Below are positions 1 to 11,695 of a DNA stretch of 64,000 nt, piece by piece. The stretch is from Clytia hemisphaerica. Taxonomy: Eukaryota > Cnidaria > Hydrozoa > Leptothecata > Clytiidae. How positions within the stretch are numbered: position 1 is the first letter of the stretch; each line of letters starts with the position of its first letter. Location of the stretch: NCBI GenBank assembly GCA_902728285.1, contig CACVBU010000292.1:1430256-1494255 (forward strand). The letters are read 5' to 3'. Under the pieces are notes generated by a model. The model was not told the DNA's origin and did not search any database. It saw only the letters and a program-made list of their open reading frames with translations. The position numbers and the translations under genes were made by a program.

Positions 1-1389
1 AGTAGGTACTTCTCAGAAATGAAAAATATCTATTTCGTCAAAGATTTAACGATGAAAATTAGTTCGAGGAACCGAAAACAGTTCTGACGAAAATGAATCC
101 AATCTTGTTGTTACGTTTTTAAACAATAGAGATTGTAGAGATCAGGTCGAAGTAAAACAGATGGTCAATGGTACCTTTATGATCGAACATGAAGGCAACA
201 GAACCGTCAGAAATGAATGTCGCACTGAAATAAAATAATAAAGGGGTGATTGGTTGGGTATTTTGGTATTCCTGATGCTTGTTGGAGGCGGCGTCAGAAA
301 ATCTTTTTCGGCCATCTTATGGGTACAGATGATTTAGTAATCATAAAAAAAGGCAACTTTCCCTGTCTACAGATTATAGGTCAAATACAGTTCACTATAC
401 ACGCAAGTAATTCACAAGGCTGCAGATTTGTTACAATTTTTAATTTTTAAGTCTTTTATTTCAATACGGCACATTATTGTGATCGATGCATGGTGTTAAA
501 TTGAGAGTTGGTGTCGTGTACTTTATACAAAAAACCATATTTTCGTGCAGTCGGCTGATTTTGTTGTAGTAATCACGTGCTTGACCACTCCCTGTTCAAG
601 AAAACGGATACCTACTCGTTCTTCTTTAGGATTGTTTTGATTTCGTTTTTCGTTCGAATGACATTTGGCGCCAAGACGTCGATCATAAGACCACATTTCA
701 TGGGTCCCCTTGCTTGAAATAGCGATTGCGTGGCTTTCTCGTAGGAGCTCTGGGAAAGATGGGGATGTAATTTCGAGTGGAATATCTTAATAGAAGAAGG
801 CCAGTTGCTTAAACATTGTTATAGGTTAAATTCCTCTCTATATCTCGAAAGTTCGAACCAATTTTCGGTCCCTTTCGAACTCGAGATAGAGGATCTCGAT
901 AAAACCTTGAAGATTCTCCTGACAAACCATGAAAAGATATATTACCCTTAAAGCATTTTTGATTGAATTTTCGATGCGTTCTTTTGGCATGCTTGAGGAT
1001 CTTGCTTTCAACACCAGACCCTCTAACTTCGCATTGTAAACTGGATCAGCACCTTTCTCTATAAAATATTGAAAACAAAATAAAATTTAACTCTGCTGCT
1101 TGAAAATTAGGAGAACATATCGTGTTTTGTTATCACTTCGATTTGGGGTTCTCTGCTAAATACAACCTCTAGACAAGCTCAAAACGGATGGATCTTTTCG
1201 GACCAGATTTGTCGAAAAATGATTATGGTTAACAGAGATACCTCACAAGAAAGGAATATTCAGTACGAATTTTCAAGAGTGTGAAATCTTTTAGAGAACA
1301 ATTTACGACCCATTCTACAACAAAAGATAAAATTTATGAGAGCTTTGATAGAGCTTTGAAACTAGTATAAGTTTTCTTAAAAAGATACA
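1..1389. other. Unassigned AT-rich DNA left of the minisatellite
   Basis: No convincing gene is visible. The longest open frame (250-450) is short and resembles no family I know. At about 830-889 an imperfect inverted repeat built on CTCTATCTCGA and TTCGAA could form a hairpin, with no assigned role. Confidence 0.5.
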
Positions 1390-1393
1390 CAAC

Positions 1394-3837
1394 GTGACCA
1401 GATTTTACTTCATATCTTTACTCGAAACAATTAAAAGTTTTCTTAAAACGAGACACAAAATGACAAGATTCTACCTCAAATCGTTACTCGAAACAAGTAA
1501 AAGTTTTCTTAAAACAAGACACAAAATGACCAGATTCTACCTCATGTTGTTACTTAAAACAAGTAAAAGTTTTCTTAAAACGAGACACAAAATGAGAAGA
1601 TTTTATTTCATATCGTTGCTCGAAACAAGTAAAAGTTTTCTTAAACGAGACACAAAATGAGAAGATTTTACTTCATATCGTTACTCGAAACAAGTAAAAG
1701 TTTTCTTAAAACGAGACAAAAAATGACCAGATTCTACTTCATATCGTTACTCGAAACAAGTAAAAGTTTTCTTAAAATGAGACACAAAATGACCAGATTT
1801 TACTTCATATCGTTAGTCGAAACAAGTAAAAGTTTTCTTAAAAAGAGACACAAAATGACCAGATTTTACCTCAAATCGTTGCTCGAAACAAGTAAAAGTT
1901 TTCTTATAAATAGGCACAAAATGACAAGATCCTACTTCATATTGTAACTCGAAACTAGTAAAAGTTTTCTTATAAGTAGGCACAAAATGACCAGATTCTA
2001 CTTCATATCGTTACTCGAAACAAGTAAAAGTTTTCTTAAAAAGAGACACAAAATGACAAGATCCTACTTCATATCGCTACTCGAAACAAGTAAAAGTTTT
2101 CTCGAGACGAGACACAAAATGACAAGATCCTACTTCATATCGTTACTCGAAACAAGTAAAAGTTTTCTTATAAATAGGCACAAAACGACCAGATTCTACT
2201 TCATATCGTTACTCGAAACAAGTAAAAGTTTTCTTAAAACGAGACACAAAATGACCAGATTCTACTTCATATCGTTGCTCGAAACAAGTAAAAGTTTTCT
2301 TAAAACGAGACACAAAATGACCAGATCCTACTTCATATCGCTACTCGAAACAAGTAAAAGTTTTCTCGAGACGAGACACAAAATGACCAGATTCTATCTC
2401 AAATCGTCACTCGAAACAAGTAAAAGTTTTCTTATAAATAGGCACAAAACGACCAGATTCTACTTCATATCGTTACTTGAAACTAGTAAAAGTTTTCTTA
2501 TAAGTAGGCACAAAATGACCAGATTCTACTTCATATCGTTACTCGAAACAAGTAAAAGTTTTCTTAAAAAGAGACACAAAATGACCAGATTCTACTTCAA
2601 ATCGTTACTCGAAACAAGTAAAAGTTTTCTTAAAAAGAGACACAAAATGACAAGATCCTACTTCATATCGCTACTCGAAACAAGTAAAAGTTTTCTCGAG
2701 ACGAGACACAAAATGACAAGATCCTACTTCATATCGTTACTCGAAACAAGTAAAAGTTTTCTTATAAATAGGCACAAAACGACCAGATTCTACTTCATAT
2801 CGTTACTTGAAACTAGTAAAAGTTTTCTTATAAGTAGGCACAAAATGACCAGATTCTACTTCATATCGTTACTCGAAAAAAGTAAAAGTTTTCTTAAAAC
2901 GAGACACAAAATGACCAGATTCTACTTCAAATCGTTACTCGAAACAAGTAAAAGTTTTCTTAAAAAGAGACACAAAATGACAAGATCCTACTTCATATCG
3001 TTACTCGAAACAAGTAAAAGTTTTCTTAAAACGAGACAAAAAAAGACCAGATTCTACTTCATATCGTTACTCGAAACAAGTAAAAGTTTTCTTAAAATGA
3101 GACACAAAATGACCAGATTTTACTTCATATCGTTAGTCGAAACAAGTAAAAGTTTTCTTAAAAAGAGACACAAAATGACCAGATTTTACCTCAAATCGTT
3201 GCTCGAAACAAGTAAAAGTTTTCTTATAAATAGGCACAAAATGACAAGATCCTACTTCATATCGTAACTCGAAACTAGTAAAAGTTTTCTTATAAATAGG
3301 CAAAAAATGACCAGATTCTACTTCATATCGTTACTCGAAACAAGTAAAAGTTTTCTTAAAACGAGACAAAAAAAGACCAGATTCTACTTCATATCGTTAC
3401 TCGAAACAAGTAAAAGTTTTCTTAAAATGAGACACAAAATGACCAGATTTTACTTCATATCGTTAGTCGAAACAAGTAAAAGTTTTCTTAAAAAGAGACA
3501 CAAAATGACCAGATTATACCTCAAATCGTTGCTCGAAACAAGTAAAAGTTTTCTTATAAATAGGCACAAAATGACAAGATCCTACTTCATATCGTAACTC
3601 GAAACTAGTAAAAGTTTTCTTATAAATAGGCAAAAAATGACCAGATTCTACTTCATATCGTTACTCGAAACAAGTAAAAGTTTTCTTATAAATAGGCACA
3701 AAACGACCAGATTCTACTTCATATCGTTACTTGAAACTAGTAAAAGTTTTCTTATAAGTAGGCACAGAATGACCAGATTCTACTTCATATCGTTACTCGA
3801 AACAAGTAAAAGTTTTCTTAAAAAGAGACACAAATAT
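1394..3837 (+). repeat. 66-bp minisatellite, about 37 tandem units, open in one frame
   Basis: Head-to-tail 66-bp units, each with a shared AAGTAAAAGTTTTCTTA core and an ACACAAAATGACCAGATT segment. One frame of each unit reads as 22 residues beginning MTRFYFISLLETSKSF. Because 66 is divisible by three, the frame stays open across many units and is broken only by single-base changes, such as ATCGTAA near 3263 and 3593. A 330-bp (five-unit) block at about 3031-3270 recurs at 3361-3600, so there is higher-order structure. The array ends 3 bases before the ATG of the retrotransposon ORF1 at 3841, and the last open frame runs into ORF1 without a stop. It may be the 5' untranslated or promoter array of that element, or an array the element inserted into. 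I do not regard it as a protein gene. Confidence 0.92.
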
Positions 3838-3840
3838 AAG

Positions 3841-5179
3841 ATGGCGGCCACGCAAGATGGCGTTGGTCTGCCCCTTGACAGCATTTGTAGAGAGAACAAG
3901 CTGAAAGACATCTTTAAGTCAATTTCACAAAACACAGAGGAACCTTCAACTTTATTCATCCAGAACATTCAATTCATCTACACCTTTCCCAGGAAATCAT
4001 GTACCGATATAATGGACAAACTATCTCTTGAAACTCTCCTTAAATTCAGAGAACAAATATTCTATCATTTTGCCGACCATTTTGACGAGCAAACCCGAGC
4101 TAGCAATGGCTTCAAAACCATAGAGGAAACAAAAGACATCGGAAAACTGCTGAAAAATCGATTCTCACAAGCAATAGCAGCTCAGGACATCTACAACCTT
4201 GGACTGAGCATTCACGAGTCGAAAATTACCAAGAAGCTTTCTTCAGAGATCTTGAGAAAACCATCGGAACAGACCAGGAATATTACCAACTCCATTAATC
4301 CCAATGACATGAGTTTGCTTCTTGATAGACTACAACAGATGTGTACAGTTAATTCTACCATTTCGAAAGAGAATATCGATCTCAAAGCAAGAATGGTTAC
4401 TATCGAAAGTAAACTTGAAAAAATAACTATACTCTTGGAGCAGAAATCCTGCCCAAGCTGTAATACCGGCTCGTCAAAAGTCAACAATCCCGCACCTTTA
4501 TTGATAGACCCACAAACAGACAACCATGACAAAGTGAGGTTTATGGATTCCATCCCGATTGATGAAAGTATCATTTCACAAGTTCCAGCTGAGTCTGAAC
4601 CTGCCCACGACCAACGTTTATTCAGTGATGCTGTAAAAAGCTTCGTCAGACCCAAAGGAGACCAGTCGTTATCACAAAATTCAACACGTAAAAAGAAAGA
4701 ACATCCAAACAACCCACAAAGTAAATCCACTGTTTTTGGTGCTAAGAACTCTTCGAAAGAACGACTCATTGCTGGACCCTACTAAGCCTGTGTCGTTATT
4801 TGTTGGAGGATTCGACAACTCCCTGAACCCGGAACAAGTAAAATCCTACATCCAAGATGACGTTGGTATTCAAGTTCGATCTATCAAATCCCACCGGAAG
4901 AACCCATTTAACCAATCCTTTCGTGTAGAAATCAACGTTGCAGACAGTACGAAAGCCTTTGAAAAAGATCATTGGATTCAAGGATTGATTATAAAGCGTT
5001 TCAAATTCCCCCGCAATGTTATCCCAAACTACCAACAGACCAGAGAACAGGACATATACAGCCCCTTCACATATACCAACCTTCCTAGGAACGAATTCAA
5101 CAGCTCAAGCTCAAACCGAAATAAACATATGAACTCAAACAAAACTTTCAATCACTTTAACAGTTATGATGGCGTCTAA
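3841..5179 (+). pseudogene. Non-LTR retrotransposon ORF1 (RNA-binding protein), frameshifted
   Basis: The ATG at 3841 opens a frame to the stop at 4783-4785 (314 codons). It is rich in polar residues, with a possible coiled-coil stretch near 4330-4440. Just before that stop, the overlapping frame 4736-5179 carries a block starting about LDPTKPVSLFVGGFDN that looks like the RRM-like C-terminal RNA-binding domain of LINE ORF1 proteins. One frameshift near 4770 would therefore join N-terminal and RNA-binding parts of a single original ORF1 of about 445 codons. The second frame ends at TAA 5177-5179, overlapping the ORF2 start (ATGATGG at 5166), as is common in two-ORF LINEs. In the living family ORF1 coats the element RNA. 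The family assignment comes from position and pattern, not a database match. Confidence 0.75.
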
Positions 5180-8100
5180 GAAAAGTACCTCATTAGAATT
5201 GATTACCCTTAATTGTTTTGGCTTCAAGGCCAACTGTGTTTACGCAGACAAACTAATTAAATCTCACAACTGTATTTTTTTATCTGAAACTTGGATAACC
5301 CAATATGAAAATCACCTTCTACAACACCTACGACTTTCACCTACTCTTCAAACCTGCAGGTCAGCACAAATTTGGTCGTCCCTTTGGTGGAACTGCACTG
5401 CTCCTTCGGAAAAATTGCTTTTCTAAACCGGAGACTCTTCTATCTGAGGACTTTGCTACCATCATCAATACGTCATTTGGTTTAAAACAGCTAACAATAG
5501 CGGCTGTATACCTACAATCTCTAAATAATTCAACTGACTGTATAGACACTTACAAAAAACAACTTTCATGCATTTCCGGCACAATCCAGCAATTCAGCCA
5601 TTCAACTGATCCTATCATCATGGGTGATTTTCAGTGCTGCCCAATAGTTGAAAAATCATCTCGCTTCAGCCCACCTAACGCTCTGACGCAGCACCTTACC
5701 TCGTTTATCAGAGAGAATAATTTACTTCCAGTCGATATGTCACACGGTCATGGCCCCTGCTATACTTACAACCATTTTTCCCTCCCAAACAAGTCTTACA
5801 TTGACCATATCATGATACAACCGATACTACTGGACTTCCTTACGGATACCCTTGTCATGAACCCCCATCCAGACAACACCGCTGATCACCTTCCAGTATC
5901 AGCATCCTTTCAACTACCAAACTCGCCTACGCTGCTAACTACGTCCATAGACACTGAGAATGATTATATTCCAGACTACATGTGGCACAATGAAAAGTTT
6001 GTAAATTCCTACCGCGAGAAAGTTGCTGCATCCATCTGTCTTACCTCAGAAAACAAAGCTTCATTCCCAGATAGATGAGCTTCACTCTATCCTGAAAAAA
6101 CTCTGCTACAGCTGCTTTCACAGAAATTGAGAAAAAATTCTACACCTTCCCTGCCAAACCCTGGTGGAATTCTGACCTTCGCTCTGCTCGTGATATCTTA
6201 CAGAAAATGTTCAATACCTGGAGGGAGGATAATTTTAATAAAGACACAACCTGCATCTCATACAACAGATACAAATTTGCCAGGAAGAAATTCAGATTAC
6301 TCGTCAAACAGGCAAAACACCAGGCCACTGTTGATCACTATGTGAAAATAGATCAAATGAAAAGCTTTAAACCGAAATCATTTTGGACCCAAATGCGTCT
6401 CAACAAAAACACCACACAGAAACTCTTCACAATCAACAACAAAACGGACAAAAGAGATATAACCAACGAATTTAAGAATCACTTTGATCACCTGCTGAAT
6501 ACTCCCCGCGTTGAAGGAGTGGACAACACCGCGTCTAATGAAGAACTCAAAGGCTATCTCCATTCAATAGACACCAGCGAATCTGACTTTTATGTTACTG
6601 AAACTGAAATTATGAACTGTTTGAATAAATTAAAACGAGGAAAATCCAGAGATCCTTTTCAACTAAAAGGGGAGCACTACTTACTGGCAACATCACCTAC
6701 CTTCGTTACCTATCTAACCCGTCTAGCAAATGACATCTTCGCAGCGGAGGAAATCCCATCAGACCTTAGCTCGTCAATCATTATACCTCTCGTGAAATCG
6801 TACAAAAAGTCCCTTAACGATCCCAACAATTACCGTGGGATAAGCTTGATCCCGATGATTACAAAGCTTTTAGAACTCATCATTGTGGAAAAATGCCCAA
6901 CGTTAAAGGAAAACAGTAACACTCAATTCGGTTTTACTTCCAATTCATCAACGATTCACGCAGAAACGATTATTCTGGACACAGTAAAATACTACAACAG
7001 TCGAAACACCCCAGTCTACATATGCAGTCTCGATGCGGAAAAAGCCTTTGACTGTTGTAATTGGCATACACTCTTCAAAAAACTGGCCGACAAAAACATT
7101 TCCAACACAGTCATAGCATTTTTAATCAGACTCTACTTAAATGGTACTGCAATCGTTNCTACTTAAATGGTACTGCCAATCGTTCACTTACGCCTCAAAT
7201 TTCTCAGCCTTGTTCCCTCTGACTCAAGGTGTACGCAGGGAAGTGTTTGTCACCATACTATTCAATATATATACTGAAGACCTACTGAACTCCATTCAAT
7301 CTTCAAATATTGGAAAATTCTCTCCCAACTGACTTCAACACTTCCATAATTGCTTATGCAGACGATATAGTTTCCTAAGTCCGTGTCTATCACAACTCCA
7401 ACGTATGATCAGGATATGTGAGTTGTTTGGCCAAAAGAACGGGATTAAATTTTGTCACACCTTATCCAAATCAAAAACTCAATTCGTCATTTCAGGCAGT
7501 TGTCCTATCGATAATCCTAGCTTGACCCTCAACGGTATACCTGTGCTTCCACAAAACGAGCTAATCCACCTTGGTTTCTCCTGGAGCGTCAAAAGGGGAT
7601 TTATCGCCTTAATACAAACACAAGATTAGTCGTGTATCTGAACTCTGGGCAGCAGCAACTCACTCATAACAGCAGGCATACGTCATTGTCCCCCTATTCA
7701 ATTGTTACTCTGTCAGCTCCATTTTGATTCCTAAGCTTTTGTATGGACTTGAACTGAACTGTGTCATTAAATAAAAATGAATTGAACCAACTGGACATCT
7801 CCGCCAGAACTTGTCTTAAATCACTCTTCAACGTCTCAAAGAATAGTCGAAACCACCTCCACCGTGTATATAACATCCCTGACATCTCGAAATTGTTGGA
7901 AAAACGTAAACTTTCTCTGTTGAAACAGCTCTTCTCGAATCCTCTGACCTCAGATTATTTACAATTGCGGCGACCACCACCTCGACTGTCTGCTTTGATT
8001 ACTCCTTTGCTTCTCAAGCTGCCAATTTAGCCTTATGTAATGGAATCAACCTACCCTCAACCGTCATGTGTAGTAAAATCAAGTTTGACCTGGGGAACGA

Positions 8101-8230
8101 TGACATCACAAATGCTGAATACAGTGAGGACATTGTCAGAATTCGGGAACTAATAGAGAACTGGCATATCAATAAAAACAGAATATTATTAAAGTCTTTA
8201 CTAGAACACTATATCCCTGGTGCATAAAAC
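5166..8230 (+). pseudogene. Non-LTR retrotransposon ORF2: endonuclease and reverse transcriptase, broken
   Basis: Several frames together encode an apurinic-type endonuclease followed by a reverse transcriptase. The endonuclease N-terminus (ITLNCFGFKAN, then FLSETW) is in the frame from 5166. The main part is in 5305-6078, with MGDFQCCP, YIDHIMIQP and DHLPVSASF as the usual catalytic blocks. The reverse transcriptase runs from about 6150 to 7166: NYRGISLIP, then LDAEKAFDCCNW. The catalytic YADD lies at about 7349 in another frame, followed by a thumb-like region to 8030. The copy is dead: at least four frame changes, stops near 6076 and 7330, and an ambiguous base at 7158 next to a duplicated stretch. 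The domain order suits the I/Jockey/CR1 group of LINEs, and I cannot choose the clade. Confidence 0.9.
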
Positions 8231-9300
8231 TACACTTTTTTATCTACTAGATATATAGCTGTCAGTAACTGTGGACTCACAGTCAGGTCTGTAGAGACTT
8301 TTTCTCTCCTTATCTTCTACCCCCGCTCTCCCCTTGTCTGTGTCTCTAGGCCTTATGTTTATCCTCAGTTATTGCAGCTAATTCTCTACATACCCAGACG
8401 GTGTCAATCGAACAACTTCGAACAAAAATCGCAATCGAACCAATCGAACGTAATTGAACGCGATCGAATAATTGCGATTCGATTGTCGAACGTAATCGAG
8501 TCTTAATCGAACGGCCGATTCCTGGGTAATATTCGATTGTGTTCGATTGCGTTCGAGGAATGTTCGATTGATAGTTGACTATGTTCGATTGGTTCGATTG
8601 ATTGTCAATTACATTGGATTAATGTTCGATTACAATTATGTTCGATGACTTTGATTGCGATTAAATCAAATTGGATCACTCTGTTAGAGCTTTTTAGCGT
8701 GGGGCGGCCGCGTGCTTAAGTACCGTACCAAAGCGAATAAAATCTAATACAATTGAATCAATCGAACGTAATCGAATACAATCGAACGTAATCGAAGCAA
8801 TCGAACAGTAAACTGTGGGTAATATTCGATTGCGATTCGATTGCGTTCGACAATCGAATTGCAATTATTCGATTGCGTTCAATTGCATTCAATTGATTCG
8901 GCGTTCGATTCGTTCGATTGACACCGTCTGGACATACACCAACCAGACCAGAGTATCCCTCTCTTATACTTTGTTTTGATTTTTTGAGGTCTGTTGTTGG
9001 TTTTTGAGATTTTACTCCTGGGTTTTTACTACCTTTTGTTTTGATTTTGATTTTGATTTCTATCGAGGTTTTACTCCCATATAGGTCAGGGAATCACAGT
9101 TTCTTTGTTAAGTGACACATATCAGCGTGCTCATCCTAGGTGATTCCCTTTTTATTCTATACGGGTAAGCGAGATGACCTGGCTTTCCCTAGGGCATATC
9201 ATACTTCCATACGGATAGGCCCTGTAGCGGATCTATGAGCCCGCCCCCGGGGAAGCGAAGTCACTCCAACTCGTTTGTCAGTTAGTCTATAAAAAAAAGT
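8231..9300 (+). mobile_element. Probable 3' untranslated region of the non-LTR retrotransposon
   Basis: After the last coding traces there is CT-rich sequence (8290-8390), then the TIR insertion at 8394-8931, then more non-coding sequence with GTTTTACTCC repeats (9013, 9067). It runs to an A-rich stretch at about 9293-9312 that may be the 3' end. The boundary is an estimate. No target duplication for the whole LINE was found. Confidence 0.5.
8394..8931. mobile_element. 538-bp MITE with 20-bp TIRs and 6-bp target duplication
   Basis: Both ends carry the perfect 20-bp inverted repeat CCAGACGGTGTCAATCGAAC. The flanks are the direct repeat ACATAC (8388-8393 and 8932-8937). There is no coding capacity. 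The interior is a dense mix of AATCGAAC and its complement GTTCGATT in both orientations, so much of the element can fold on itself. It sits in the 3' region of the LINE and so inserted later. A 6-bp duplication excludes Tc1/mariner and typical hAT elements. The superfamily is not assigned. Confidence 0.92.
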
Positions 9301-11479
9301 AAATAAAAACGAAATTTTTAAGTGTAAATTATTTTTTCAAACAAGAGTTATATATTATACCATATTTTTGGTGATTAAAGAGAAACGAAGAAAAAAAAAA
9401 AAAAAAAAAAACTTTGGTCAAGCTCATTGCCCTGCTTTAACTGTTTAAAATCTTTGAAAAATCACATGATTTTAATGATGGTAGCGCAGCTAGCGTTAAA
9501 AACAAAGTGACCAGCGATCAAGGATCGAACCCTCTCTTGACAATTTGTTTTGTTGGATTGTGCTTTTGTATGGTAGTTTACTTCTTTTTATCTGAGTATC
9601 ACCAAATCATTCACTTCTTCCATCATATGGTGTGAAATTTTTTGGTGAGGCATTGAATTCAGCTTGATTGACCTTGCTTTGCAATGCTTTTTTTTGTAGT
9701 AAAAAAAAGAGGTCATAAAGAAAGGCAGGGCAGGTGCCACTCTCACATATCGATTCTTCCCACAACTAACATCAAATTGACGCTAAAAGAAATTTCACCA
9801 TCAATTTCACCATCAATTTCACCATCAATTTCACCCCATCAATTTTTTAGACGTTTATTATTCCATGATAAATGTTACTTTTTATATTTCTTTTCCTCCT
9901 TAGCCTTGCTTTATTTTATCGGTGAAGGCTTCTTCATAAACGACGCTCTAGAATTCTTGAGCCTCTTCGGGCCATGTTCGGGCTGAGAGACCCTATCAGT
10001 TACATCAATATGCCTTCCTACCTGTCTTTAAAAATATAAATAAAAGTAATCACGAAAAAGGACGCGAAAAAAAAAGACATAAGTGTGAGAACAGAGTAAT
10101 CAAACTCGTTAGAAAAAGTACCATTAGAAGTCATAAAAAATCAACCTGAATAAATGCAATCGGAATTCCAGACAGTTAGGAACATTTGGCGAGTTCCTGT
10201 ACGCGGCCGCAATCAAAAAAATCATAACCACACTCATAAAAAAATTGTGTTTGTGTCTTTTTTTGCCGTTTTTTGCCTAGATGATATAGCAAACATAGTA
10301 AGTATAAGCATGCAGACTGTGCCTTTAATTGGCTGTAAAAAATTATGCGTCGGTAGAAATTTCTTCAACTTTCAACAATGATAGAACAGACATATTAAAA
10401 AAAACATAACCAGCGCATTTTTCATCTTTCTACTTCTTCATCTTCCATGAAGCTCTCAAAGACAAATAGAATTAAGCACATAAGATATTCTTATAATTGT
10501 GAAATGTCATTCGCGCTTTCGCTACGGTGGAGTGCATGACGTATATCGCGCGGCAACAAACTTGCCTTCTGTTGGCTTGTCATATTGGGCGTTTTGGCGT
10601 TACCACCCTCGAAGCAACGGGCGCCTTCGTCATTCCGCAACTCTGTCCACCATTTTAAATGAGTTATCAATAGATCTAAAAGGGCGCCCTCATCAAGAAA
10701 GATCATTTGCTTTGGTCTCCGGCTTTGGGAAGTATAATGTTTTCGATTGTTTTCGATGGAAAATGGTAAGAAACTTAAGTTTACAAGTGTCATTCAGTTT
10801 TTACTGGCTGATAGAATGGCAGGACCCTGGATGGTTTCCCTAACTGCCAGAGAACTTCATAATTCCCCAAACAACATTACATTACTATGTCAAACTCCCA
10901 TTACATAAATTTTACAATTACGTCAAAGTAGACTACGCTAGACTAGGTTTATTTGGAAAGGGTGATTACATTTTATTGTTCGCTTCTTTTTTAAAGATTG
11001 GCCGGGTTGGAAAAGTATGAATTTCTTTGTTTTATTTATCCCTGGTGACTTAACAAAAGAGACTTAACTCGATGTTACAATCCAATTATTGAAAGTTTGT
11101 CTCGGCCTTTTTATAATGAGCGAGACATACGTTCTCTGATTACGCAATTTTCATATTGACATTTTCGAGGCATTTTGATGTAACTGCCTATCAATTCTTT
11201 TGGGCCGAACATGACCCGAGTCATGCTCTCGTAGATATCAATGATATATGTGTTAAATGCATAACCAGGTATGACCATAAAAGTATCACTTGTTTTTCTC
11301 TGCAACAATGAACATTGTGAGAAAAGCAGTGATGCTCAAAACTAATCTTCAATGAGTAGAACGATAATCAGTCATTTGTTTTTTGATATGGTATCCGATG
11401 CCAGCATAAAACGCACAATTGGTCAATTTTCTCAATTTCGACTTCATGTCAGTTACTTCTTTTTGTCAGAAATGGACAG
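9301..11479. other. Intergenic DNA with simple repeats and a CpG-rich patch
   Basis: No gene supported. It contains an A-run at about 9391-9411, a 12-bp tandem repeat (ATTTCACCATCA, about four units, 9788-9835), and a patch at about 10495-10760 that is richer in CG dinucleotides than its surroundings. Open frames on both strands cross the patch but look like no known protein. It could be an old promoter, exon or transposon fragment. Confidence 0.5.
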
Positions 11480-11484
11480 CTTTC

Positions 11485-11607
11485 TGTAGAAAGGTGATTG
11501 AAGGAAACGAATTAGTTTCAATGATGGCTAAGGCCACATCTAAATATATTGTTTGTAATACATTAGATCTAAATGAAAAGAAAGAAGAATATAAACTAAT
11601 CTCAAAA
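11485..11607 (-). repeat. 3' LTR of the Gypsy element
   Basis: 123-bp direct repeat of 18123-18245 with two mismatches, both close to the element-side end. One of them changes the terminal TG to TT. At 123 bp it is short for a Gypsy LTR. The polypurine tract is immediately to its right on the plus strand (about 11608-11625). Confidence 0.92.
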
Positions 11608-11695
11608 TCTCCCCTTCCCGGAGAGGTCATGGTCACTGTAGATAGTGTTCGGTTTCTTTTTATATATACAGTTCAACGTTTCTTTATATACAGTT

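Noticed and set aside
1394..3636. Long frames of 22-residue repeats (MTRFYFISLLETSKSF...) as a repetitive protein
   Set aside because: They arise because the 66-bp minisatellite unit is a multiple of three. Unit variation is at DNA level, with stops and no start context.
1394..3837. CRISPR array
   Set aside because: Regular repeats are present, but the spacers are themselves repeats and the genome is clearly animal.
4212..4769. Minus-strand frame of 185 codons
   Set aside because: It is the antisense shadow of LINE ORF1, which has the coherent coding signal.
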